A stretch of 64,000 nt of DNA from Acidobacteriota bacterium. Lineage in GTDB: Bacteria; Acidobacteriota; Thermoanaerobaculia; Multivoradales; J023. A model generated the notes under the pieces. That model had not been told where the DNA came from. It saw nothing but the letters and a program-made list of their open reading frames with translations, and searched no databases. Made by a program: the position numbers and the translations under genes. The stretch spans positions 1 to 64,000 of the forward strand of contig JAJCXO010000067.1 of the NCBI GenBank assembly GCA_029263395.1, written 5' to 3'. Shown in pieces: positions 24,826-32,928 of this stretch (within the stretch, counting starts at the first letter, position 1; the number at the start of each line of letters is the position of its first letter).

Positions 24826-27378
24826 ATGCCTTATACCGTCAATGGAATTGGAACATCCTATTGGGGTAAGTCGAACCGCGAGGTCCATCGACATAACTGT
24901 CAACATTGTCAGACCTACGGTGATCTCGAGTCTTACGACACCACTCGATACTTTGTCCTGATCTTCCTGCCACTGATTCCCCTGGGCAAATTGCGGGTCC
25001 TCGATCAGTGCCCGAGTTGCGCCAAACACCTGACGATCAAGCTGAAGGAATGGCGAACCCTGCGCCAGACTACGGTAGCGGAGGCGGTGACAGCCTACGA
25101 GCAAAATCCGTCGAGTCTCGAAGCGGCTCATCAGGCGGTGCAGGCCTGCACCACCTATCAAGATCGTGCAACGTTTGTTGGGCTGGCTGGGAAGATCCTC
25201 ACCGGGTTCCCAAACGATCCGGATATGACCGCCACTATTGGCGCGACCCTCGAATTCTTCGGCCATCTCGAAGAAGCCGAAGTGGCGTTCCGGAAATCTC
25301 GAGTCCTGCGTGACGACGAGGGGTCACGCGAGGCGCTCGGCTTCGTCCAGCTGCGCCTCGGAAAGCCAGATGAGGCCCGGCCAATGCTTCAGCATCTCTT
25401 CGAGCAGGGCGACCTCACCCGCACCGGACCGCTGTTTGCGTTGGTCGAGGCCTACCAGGCCCAAGGGCGGCATGCCGACGCACTTCAAACGCTCGACATG
25501 CTGGAGCAGCGCTTTCCCACGTTGGAGTCTGACAAGGCGTTCCGCAAGTCTCGCAAGCTTTCTCAGAAACACCAGAAAAGCGGTAAAAAATTCGTCTCGG
25601 CGGCGGTAGCGCCGGCACCGGTGGTGGCTGGCGAATCGCTGGGCAGCCGCCTGGCTCCTTTCATCTGGCCGACGTTGTTGTTGGCGATCATCGGGCCTCT
25701 GGTCATTGTTGGTATGAGCTCGGCGACCTCCCACCAGGTCTATCTGCTCAACGGCCTACCGCAACGATATGCAGTGGAGCTCAACGGCGAAATCCACCAC
25801 CTGCCGCCAGGACGTGCTGTCCCTATCGAGGTTGCGCAAGGTGAGGATCATGTACTCCAAGTTGCCAGCGGTGGCCCAACGATCGAGCCGGTCAACTTCC
25901 GGATCGACCTGCCGATGTGGAAAAGCTGGCAAGGTGATCACACATTCGTAGTAAATCCCGACCGGCTGGCGGTATTCGTATGGTCCGAAACTGAGTACGC
26001 CGTCAACCCAGATCCCAACGCCGAATCGCCCACTGAGCTCCGAACTGGCGAGGCGTTCTACACCTACGAAGGTGTGGACTATGAATTCGTCGAATACCCG
26101 GAAGAGGTCTCCCTGCCCAGCAGTTCGTCTCGGGTCCTACGGCAACAGCTCGACGTACTGAGCGATCGGGACCCGACCGAGCTCTACTCCATCCTGTCGT
26201 ATGAGACCGAGGGCGAAGTTGCGCTGGATTATCTGAGGCGTGCGGTCACTCTGATGCCAACCCATGACTACGCCCTTTTCCTCTTCGCCGGTGTGGCTCC
26301 CGTCGACGAATTCACCGAGGTTGCTGCACCGCGGCTGGCAGCACGTCCCGTCGAAGTCGAGTGGCATCGCGCTTATCAAAGCGCGATGGACACCGAAGAC
26401 CGGATCCAAGACCTGATCAACGAGTACGCAGCGCTACTCGCAGCAGACCCCGACAACTCGAGGCTGCTCTACCTGGCAGCCCGGCTCGATCTTGATCTAG
26501 GAAGCACAATCGCAAGGCTAGATCGGGCGATCGAGCTCGATCCTTCCAACAGCTGGGCATACAACAGCCTGGCCTATCAAAAAGCGGCTCTGGGCCAGTT
26601 CGCAGAAGCGTTACCACTGGTGGTCGAAGCGCGACGATTGATGCCCGACAACTTGACCTTCCAGACTTTCGAAGCTGAGCTGATGGTCGCCAACCAGCAC
26701 TACGAACCGCTGCTCGAGGCCAATCTACAACAGCAAGAAGCCGATCCCCTAAATGGTGAGTTGGTTGCGCAGGAGATCCTCCTGCGCGTAGCAAACGGTG
26801 AGCCGAGCACAGCTGAGGCTCGTGTCGAGACATTTCTCCAAGCCTTGACCTCAGCCCCCGATGCCGAGGCCTGGGGTGATCCCGAGCAGTGGCGTGCCTA
26901 CCTTCAGGCCATGGTGAGCCGCGGCCGAGGCGACCTGGCCACGTTTGGTGAACTGATGGGCAAAATCGAAGGTCCCTGGGGGGTGTTTCAATCCGCGTTC
27001 GCACGTGGCGCGATGGCAGAAGCCGCAGAGGCCTTAACTGAATCTGGCAATCTCACGGTAGAGAATCACCTGCTGATCTACCTCGGGGCCAACAAGGCTG
27101 GTGAGACCGAGCTCGCCGAGCAACACTTGCACGCCGCGATCGAGCAGTTCGGCCAGGGCGATCAGGAACAGCGGGCCATCGCCCGACGATTGGCGGGTGA
27201 GAGCCCCGACATCGACTTCTTGCGGCTCGGGTTGTCACCCGCCTCAAAATCCATCTGCCTGGCTGCGCTTGCCGTCCGCGACTCCAAGAACCGGCGGGCA
27301 TATCGCGAGCTCGCCCGTACGCTCAACTACCAACTCGACTTCCCAAAGCTCGAGCTCGATCGACTGCTCACCGGTTAG
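24826..27378 (+). CDS. Zinc-ribbon and TPR membrane protein
   Basis: 850 residues. The N-terminus has two CxxC pairs (C25/C28 and C62/C65) flanking a short hydrophobic turn (YFVLIFLPLIPLG), a small zinc-ribbon membrane module. TPR-like helices cover ~85-240. One TM segment (LLLAIIGPLVIVGM) sits near 280-300, a beta-rich domain follows to ~430, and TPR-like repeats fill 450-840 (ELDPSNSWAYNSLAYQKAAL). GGAGGAGAGG precedes the ATG. I know related zinc-ribbon/TPR proteins only as uncharacterised. The 3' end overlaps by 11 bp the end of the convergent methyltransferase gene. Confidence 0.7.
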   Translation: MPYTVNGIGTSYWGKSNREVHRHNCQHCQTYGDLESYDTTRYFVLIFLPLIPLGKLRVLDQCPSCAKHLTIKLKEWRTLRQTTVAEAVTAYEQNPSSLEAAHQAVQACTTYQDRATFVGLAGKILTGFPNDPDMTATIGATLEFFGHLEEAEVAFRKSRVLRDDEGSREALGFVQLRLGKPDEARPMLQHLFEQGDLTRTGPLFALVEAYQAQGRHADALQTLDMLEQRFPTLESDKAFRKSRKLSQKHQKSGKKFVSAAVAPAPVVAGESLGSRLAPFIWPTLLLAIIGPLVIVGMSSATSHQVYLLNGLPQRYAVELNGEIHHLPPGRAVPIEVAQGEDHVLQVASGGPTIEPVNFRIDLPMWKSWQGDHTFVVNPDRLAVFVWSETEYAVNPDPNAESPTELRTGEAFYTYEGVDYEFVEYPEEVSLPSSSSRVLRQQLDVLSDRDPTELYSILSYETEGEVALDYLRRAVTLMPTHDYALFLFAGVAPVDEFTEVAAPRLAARPVEVEWHRAYQSAMDTEDRIQDLINEYAALLAADPDNSRLLYLAARLDLDLGSTIARLDRAIELDPSNSWAYNSLAYQKAALGQFAEALPLVVEARRLMPDNLTFQTFEAELMVANQHYEPLLEANLQQQEADPLNGELVAQEILLRVANGEPSTAEARVETFLQALTSAPDAEAWGDPEQWRAYLQAMVSRGRGDLATFGELMGKIEGPWGVFQSAFARGAMAEAAEALTESGNLTVENHLLIYLGANKAGETELAEQHLHAAIEQFGQGDQEQRAIARRLAGESPDIDFLRLGLSPASKSICLAALAVRDSKNRRAYRELARTLNYQLDFPKLELDRLLTG

Positions 27379-29035
27379 CCCACCTGCCCGGCAGGGCACC
27401 GACACGCAGCTCATAACGATCTGGCAACAGACCTCCAGACCCTCGATCTTCGAGGTGAGCACGAGCCACCCCCGGAAGGTTACCAATCAAACGACCAGCC
27501 AACGGACGGGTAGCCAGGGTTGCGTCAACATCTTGGGCGAGGACCTTTTCGGGCCAGCCGATGCCATTGGCCGTCTCGTCCGAATTGCCGCGCTTCAAGT
27601 AGACATCAAAGTGGCCTGAAACGTCGTGACGGGCCCAGCTCCACGTCATGGCATAACCGCACTCCTCAGCCAAAGACCACAAATCTTCAGGCTCGACGCC
27701 AAGATCTTGGTCAAGCATCCCGGGCAAACGCTTCCGGAGCTCACCCACCGTCTGGACGCCAGCGTCAGGCCGCATCAGACGAGCGACCGCTCGGGAGCGA
27801 TCGATACGGGCATTGGGGATCGCCGCTAGCCCGAGCATGCGAGGGACTTCGTCTCGCAGTTGACGACGCAGGCGCTCCAACGTCAGGCCTGCGGCTTGCC
27901 AGTCGAGCCAGGCAAGACGGGTTGCCTCCTCGACCGGCACCGACGCAGGATCACCGATCCGTAACGTCACTTGATAACGATAACGAAACACCTCGTTGGT
28001 CCCGCGGCCCCGCTTGGGCACAATCTCGACCCGAGCGAGGCGGGAGATGACCTGTGGCAGCGAGCTGAAAAATGCTGGATCAATAACCAACTCCGTTTCG
28101 CTTTGTCGCTGGACGTCGGCTCGTTCACTCAACAGTTCCAACAACCCATCGTCATCGGCCTCGGCCAGCAGACACTCGAGGTAAAAGCTCTCCAACAACG
28201 GCAGGCTACGCACATCCCCCAAGTAGATCGCCCCGCCGTGAGGCAAGGACTCCGCCAGATTCCGGACCACCAACAGCAGGTAGTGGATCGACGGGAAATA
28301 CTGCACTGCCGAGTTGATGACAACAACGTCGAAGCCCTCAGCCCGCTGGCAAAGCTCATCAGCCGCGGCTTGCTCGAGGGTAACGTTCGGCGGTAGCCCA
28401 CCTTGGGATGCTGCCTGGCCGCGCCGACTCTCCAATAAATCCAACGCTTGGCGCGAAATATCCGAAGCGTGGACATGCTGACAATGGGGTGCGATACGGT
28501 AGAGGATCATTCCGGTGCCACAACCGATCTCCAGCACTCGCCGAGGCTCTAGAGACCGAATCCCTTGGACGGCATCCGCCAACCATACATACATCTCACC
28601 AGCAGAGAGAGGTTCTCCGGTGGCACTATCAACCCAGCCGATGGAATTGAGCGTCGGGTCGTCGTTGGGCGGCTCGCGATGGTAAAGCGCATCGAAAATC
28701 AGATTCCACAGCGCAACGCTCTCGCAAGTCCATTCCGCCGCTGAGGCCAGGTTTTCCTCAGTGGCGTAGATCGTGCCTAGGTCAGGCACCAGATACGCCA
28801 CCAGCTCTGGCTGTCCCGCTTGCCGTTCACAGACTTCGAGCTGGGCGACAGCTATAGCCGGATGTTCCTCCAGGAGGTTTCGAACCGTTTCGAGCGGCTC
28901 GGCCTTCGCCAGAGGCGGGGCCTCTCGGCTAGCTCCCTCGCACACCTCGCCCGAAAGCTCAGCATCAGCGAGAAGCTCTGTGTCGCTCTGGGAGCCAGCC
29001 AAGATTGAGCTGCTCGAGTCAGCAGCATCAGACAT
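27368..29035 (-). CDS. Orphan NRPS-type methyltransferase with adenylation-domain remnants
   Basis: 555 residues. Residues ~48-85 (LLEEHPAIAVAQ, PELVAYLVPDL) match the part of an NRPS adenylation C-subdomain that precedes an inserted methyltransferase. 100-370 is a class I SAM methyltransferase: LEIGCGTGMILYRIAP at 168-183, INSAVQYFPSIHYLL, GDVRSLPLLESF and VVDPAFF-like text, as in NRPS N-methyltransferases. The end (RAHLEDR ... LLPDRYELRVGALPGRWANR) corresponds to the rest of the adenylation subdomain with a degraded A10 lysine motif. No adenylation core, carrier or condensation domain is nearby. It is either a relic excised from a synthetase or a stand-alone methyltransferase acting on an unknown amine. 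Confidence 0.72.
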   Translation of the reverse strand: MSDAADSSSSILAGSQSDTELLADAELSGEVCEGASREAPPLAKAEPLETVRNLLEEHPAIAVAQLEVCERQAGQPELVAYLVPDLGTIYATEENLASAAEWTCESVALWNLIFDALYHREPPNDDPTLNSIGWVDSATGEPLSAGEMYVWLADAVQGIRSLEPRRVLEIGCGTGMILYRIAPHCQHVHASDISRQALDLLESRRGQAASQGGLPPNVTLEQAAADELCQRAEGFDVVVINSAVQYFPSIHYLLLVVRNLAESLPHGGAIYLGDVRSLPLLESFYLECLLAEADDDGLLELLSERADVQRQSETELVIDPAFFSSLPQVISRLARVEIVPKRGRGTNEVFRYRYQVTLRIGDPASVPVEEATRLAWLDWQAAGLTLERLRRQLRDEVPRMLGLAAIPNARIDRSRAVARLMRPDAGVQTVGELRKRLPGMLDQDLGVEPEDLWSLAEECGYAMTWSWARHDVSGHFDVYLKRGNSDETANGIGWPEKVLAQDVDATLATRPLAGRLIGNLPGVARAHLEDRGSGGLLPDRYELRVGALPGRWANR

Positions 29036-29225
29036 TAGGGTTGATCAAGCCGCCGGGTGTGACGCGCATAAGTGTCTCCTTGGAGTTATGAGGTCCACTG
29101 CAAGAACCATCACGGAGTGGTGGTTCTCCCTATCCAGAAAGGACTCTATCTCCAAAATGATTTGACGCCCGGACAGTTTAACCGCGACAGCCAAAAACTG
29201 AACTCGAGCTTAACGTTTCGCGTGG

Positions 29226-29270
29226 CACGTCCCGATCAAGCACGTCCCTATCAAGCACGTCGCCATCAAC
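29226..29270. repeat. 15-bp tandem repeat, three copies
   Basis: CACGTCCCGATCAAG at 29226-29240, CACGTCCCTATCAAG at 29241-29255 and CACGTCGCCATCAAC at 29256-29270. The array abuts the stop codon of the regulator gene (29271). Confidence 0.88.
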
Positions 29271-32264
29271 TCACGACGACACCATCTGCAACGGAGTGGA
29301 CAGTTCGGCCAGCAAGGCTCGTGCGCTGCGTAGGTCGGGAGTCTCAGAGCCCTCGGTGAAGCGGCCACAAACATCACTCAGCAGCTCTCTCGCCTCCGGT
29401 TCTCGGCCCTCGTCCACAAGGTACCGACTCAAGCTGGTTGCCACCCACAGCTCCCAGGACAACCCCTTCTGAGCCCGGGCAATGTCCAGGCCTCGACGAA
29501 AACAGGGTTCGGCGTCTTCTGGCCGATGCACCTGAAGCAGTCTACCTTTGAGTCGCCAGAGTTCGGATTCATTGAGATGTTCACCGTGCTCCTCGACCAA
29601 CTCCAGCGCTTCACTGAGAGTCGCCAGGCCCATCTTGGCGTCACCCGCACGCTCGAAGGCTGCGGCCAGCACCGCCAGATAGGTCGGGGCCATCGACCGG
29701 GCACCGATGGCTCGCCAGGAGGCCAAGGCCTGGCACAATTGCGGTACTGCTGCCATCGGTTGCTCGAGGGAGCGAACCCAGCCCTGCAACAGGTTACCCC
29801 AAGCCGACCATTGCGGCAGACCATGGTCGGTGGCGATCTTGAGCAGCGCGCCGGCTTCCCTGCTGGTAGCTTCCACCTCGTGACGGAAAAGCATCACCAT
29901 ACCGCGGTGATGGTGGGCACAGCCCAGACTCATCGGATGGTTGCTCCGACGAGCGATGCTGACCGCTTCGTGGCAACGCTCCAAAGCCTGGTCCGGATAA
30001 CCCAGGATCCACAAGACCAAACCGAGCAGCGAGCGACAATAAACTACTGACTCATCCAACTCGTGACTCTCGGCGCGCCGAGGGTCAACGGGAGAGACAT
30101 CCCGGTGCGAGGCGTTCCTGTCCGAGGCGTCTCTGGGCGAGGCATCACCAAGGGACAGGCCGGTCTCCAGATGGCTGCGGGCTGAGGCCGGCTGACCAGC
30201 ATAGAAGTACGTTACGCCCAAGATGCGATGACCGAGGAGCTCCAACTCGGAGTCCGATCGTAGTCCGCTTAGGACAAAGCCCTCGTTTCCCAGCCGAACG
30301 GCTTCTTGAAGTTCGCCGCGAGTGACCCGAAACTGCGCCAGGCCCCACAGTGACGCCAACTCCTCGGCGGGCTCTTCAAGGTGCCGGGAAAGCTCTTGCG
30401 CCCGCGTATAAGACTGCCCAACTTCCTCGATACCGTAACCCTTGATCGCCACCAACGCATTACCCAGCGCCGTCTGCAGCGCCAGCTCCTGACGTCGACA
30501 CTCGTCGTTGTCAGGTAGCAGCTTCATGAAGTCGAGACCGCGGTTCAGGTGGTCAACTGCTTCACGATAGGCTGAGCGCCGGATTGTCCTCTGCGCTGCC
30601 AACACATGGTATTGGACCGCCTTGCGGGGACGGCGGCCGCGCTCGAAGTGCATCGCCAACACCGCTATGTTCTCATCCAACCGATCCTCCGGGTTTGCCT
30701 CCAGCGCTTCGCCGATCCGACGGTGGAGCTGGACTCGCTGAACCACCCTCAGGCGTTGATAAAGCACGCTCTGGTGCAGCGCATGAGAAAAGGTAAAACG
30801 CGAGACGGCACGACCATCATTGCGATCCTCGCTGATCCGCAAGAACTGACCTTGACGCACCATCGCCTGATAACACCGCTCGACCTCATCAGCGTCTTGA
30901 TCCAGAGCCGTCGCCACCACTGACGCTGAGAAGTCCATGCCGGCAACACTGGCCGCCTCCAACAGGTGCTGATCTTCAGTGCTCAGGGTCTCGAGTTTCT
31001 CCTGGATCATCTGCTGCAGGGTTTCGGCCACACCGACGTCTTCGGCGTCTTCGTTGAGTTGCCAAGAGCCGTCAACTTCGACCAGCTGGCTACGCTCCAG
31101 CAGGTCGTCGACCATGGTCTGCAGGAACAGCGGATTACCCTCAGTCAAACGGCGCAACATCTCGACCAGGTGGGCCGATCGACTGCCCTGCCCCAATCGC
31201 ATCTCGAGATACTCCTCCAGTGCCTCACGCTCGAGGCCAGTCAGCTCGAGATCGACACACTGACGATGGATCCTCAGGTGTTGATGCACCATTTTGAGCG
31301 GGTGCTTGTCGGTATTCACCGGCGTCTGGCGATAGGTAGCAATCAACAGCAACCGTGCTGGAACCCGCCGCCTGGCCAACGAGGAAATCAGATCGACCGT
31401 TGAATAGTCGCTCCAATGTAAATCCTCGAGCACCAACACCAGCGGGATCTCTGCCGTTAGCGCCTCGAGCGCCAGAGCAATCTCCCGCAGCATACGTCCG
31501 GCGGCGGCGCTCGCCACCCGCCGCTGGAGCGCTTCCTGAGCTCGATCGTCGATCAGCGACGGCATTTGGACCAGCCAGGTGGGAGCGTGACGGTTGAGCA
31601 GCTCCACCAGGCGACCGGTGCCAGCCTCACGGCCGACCCTCTCCAGGGCTTCGAGCACCGGCATGTAGGCTTCCCCCTTACCGTAAAGCTCCTGACATTG
31701 GCCGTAGGCGATCAAGATCTCGGAATCCCTCGCCGCCCGCGCCAGAAAGCTATCCACCAACGCGGTTTTACCGATGCCGCTGGTACCAGAGACGAACACG
31801 ATCTGGCGTTCGCCGAGAAGCGCTTTCTCCAGGCAAACCTCGAGCGCAGAAAGCTCACCCTGGCGCCCGAACATTGCGCCAGCTTCAGTGAAGTTCGGCA
31901 ACGCTGGGACGGCCGGTTTGACGGGGTCGCCGGACGCCTCGCGTGGTTCGACAGCCAACGACCCAATGAACCGGTAGCCGCGACGCGGCTGCGTCCGGAT
32001 GAAGCGTGGCTTCTTGGGATCATCGCCGAACGCCTGCCGCAACTCGCGGACGCAGCCCTTCAGCACTTCTTCTTGGACGTGGGTCCCCGCCCAAACCGAG
32101 TCCAAGAGGTCTTCTTTGGTTACGAGTTGGCCGGCATGCTCCACCAGTTTTTTCAGCACACCAAAAGCCTTCGGTCGCAGCGGGATTTCCTCCGCACCCC
32201 GCAACAAACATTGGTTATCCACATCCAGACGAACTTCAGCAGATTCGATCTTCAACCCGGACAT
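29271..32264 (-). CDS. Winged-helix / ATPase / TPR transcriptional regulator
   Basis: 997 residues. The N-terminal OmpR/CadC-type winged helix (LRPKAFGVLKKLVEHAG ... FIRTQPRRGYRFIG, ~25-100) binds DNA. An AAA-type ATPase domain follows with Walker A SGTSGIGKTALV and Walker B LVLVLEDLHWSD, then arginine-containing sensor text (LLLIATYR). The C-terminal ~450 residues are TPR-like helices. This is the layout of large signal-integrating regulators (MalT/adenylate-cyclase-like ATPases with a CadC-type head). The start at 32264 is preferred because GGAGG lies seven bases upstream; a TTG seven codons earlier lacks a site. A 15-bp tandem repeat expands a linker near residue 710. The target is unknown; the divergent small peptide gene is a candidate. 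Confidence 0.85.
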   Translation of the reverse strand: MSGLKIESAEVRLDVDNQCLLRGAEEIPLRPKAFGVLKKLVEHAGQLVTKEDLLDSVWAGTHVQEEVLKGCVRELRQAFGDDPKKPRFIRTQPRRGYRFIGSLAVEPREASGDPVKPAVPALPNFTEAGAMFGRQGELSALEVCLEKALLGERQIVFVSGTSGIGKTALVDSFLARAARDSEILIAYGQCQELYGKGEAYMPVLEALERVGREAGTGRLVELLNRHAPTWLVQMPSLIDDRAQEALQRRVASAAAGRMLREIALALEALTAEIPLVLVLEDLHWSDYSTVDLISSLARRRVPARLLLIATYRQTPVNTDKHPLKMVHQHLRIHRQCVDLELTGLEREALEEYLEMRLGQGSRSAHLVEMLRRLTEGNPLFLQTMVDDLLERSQLVEVDGSWQLNEDAEDVGVAETLQQMIQEKLETLSTEDQHLLEAASVAGMDFSASVVATALDQDADEVERCYQAMVRQGQFLRISEDRNDGRAVSRFTFSHALHQSVLYQRLRVVQRVQLHRRIGEALEANPEDRLDENIAVLAMHFERGRRPRKAVQYHVLAAQRTIRRSAYREAVDHLNRGLDFMKLLPDNDECRRQELALQTALGNALVAIKGYGIEEVGQSYTRAQELSRHLEEPAEELASLWGLAQFRVTRGELQEAVRLGNEGFVLSGLRSDSELELLGHRILGVTYFYAGQPASARSHLETGLSLGDASPRDASDRNASHRDVSPVDPRRAESHELDESVVYCRSLLGLVLWILGYPDQALERCHEAVSIARRSNHPMSLGCAHHHRGMVMLFRHEVEATSREAGALLKIATDHGLPQWSAWGNLLQGWVRSLEQPMAAVPQLCQALASWRAIGARSMAPTYLAVLAAAFERAGDAKMGLATLSEALELVEEHGEHLNESELWRLKGRLLQVHRPEDAEPCFRRGLDIARAQKGLSWELWVATSLSRYLVDEGREPEARELLSDVCGRFTEGSETPDLRSARALLAELSTPLQMVSS
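30095..30154. repeat. 15-bp coding tandem repeat, four degenerate copies
   Basis: Units 30095-30109, 30110-30124, 30125-30139 and 30140-30154 share the AGGCGTC...G pattern. On the minus strand they encode the pentapeptides DASPR, DASDR, NASHR and DVSPV in the TPR region of the regulator. The expansion keeps the frame. Confidence 0.75.
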
Positions 32265-32637
32265 CAGCGAGCCTCCGACTATCAATACATTTATTTAAAG
32301 CAATAGAGCTACCTTTGCGGCTCATGCTCCAGAACCCGATAAAAACCGTTTGCTCCTCAGTATAGCGCGTGCCTTTCACAACTCCCTTACCCAAACCTCA
32401 CCTCTCCGTCACCAACGGTGACACCCGCACCACACCCGCACGCTACCGGAACATCACGACTCGACTAATGGCACTCGGTAGTTTTGGTTCGTGGCGCAGA
32501 AAACGCCACGGCGGGCCGCCAGGAGATCGGTGCTGAAAAACAAAGTCGGGAAACAACGCCGAGAAACATAGAGGTCCAAGAAGCCTGCCATCTTTTCATT
32601 GATATCGGATCACTTGAGATCCAACGGAGGTTACATC
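32265..32637. other. Divergent intergenic region with a small hairpin
   Basis: This 373-bp gap carries the promoters for the leftward regulator and the rightward peptide gene. CGTGGCG/CGCCACG (32490-32510) forms a 7-bp stem with a 7-base loop and could be an operator or RNA hairpin. The AT-rich part 32280-32345 suits the regulator promoter. No convincing -35/-10 pair was fixed by eye. Confidence 0.45.
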
Positions 32638-32826
32638 ATGTTTCAAAACAATCTAATCAAAACCACAGTCAACAGTCGCTGCTATTTTGTTCTATTCACC
32701 ATGTTGCTGATGGTCAACGGTGTTGGAGCAGATGAAGTCGCAGATATCGATCCGAACCGATCTTTCTTCGGCGTTCTCCAAAACCTGTGGAACATCCTCA
32801 CGGATCTCATCAGCTGGTTGTCCTGA
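32638..32826 (+). CDS. Small secreted peptide precursor, 62 residues
   Basis: The ATG at 32638 has a strong site (GGAGG, 32626-32630). The product has a basic N-terminus, a hydrophobic stretch (YFVLFTMLLMVNGVGA) and a likely signal-peptidase site after GVGA near residue 31. This leaves a mature peptide of about 31 residues whose second half, SFFGVLQNLWNILTDLISWL, is amphipathic with regularly spaced large hydrophobics. A hairpin follows 12 bp after the stop. No family is recognised. Clear start, signal and terminator make it a likely real gene. A membrane-active or signalling peptide is speculation. Confidence 0.6.
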   Translation: MFQNNLIKTTVNSRCYFVLFTMLLMVNGVGADEVADIDPNRSFFGVLQNLWNILTDLISWLS

Positions 32827-32838
32827 AAACTAGTGTAC

Positions 32839-32871
32839 AGACAGGGCAGACGACCGACGGCTGCCCTGTCT
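32839..32871 (+). terminator. Hairpin terminator after the small peptide gene
   Basis: AGACAGGGCAG (32839-32849) and CTGCCCTGTCT (32861-32871) form a perfect 11-bp stem with an 11-base loop, followed by the T-containing CGTTGTC. It starts 12 bp after the stop at 32826. It probably ends that transcript and may also act on the convergent kinase gene. Confidence 0.7.
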
Positions 32872-32928
32872 CGTTGTCACTTAAAAGAAGTCGTCAAAAG
32901 AAGTCGTCGTCATCCCCAAAAAGACGGA

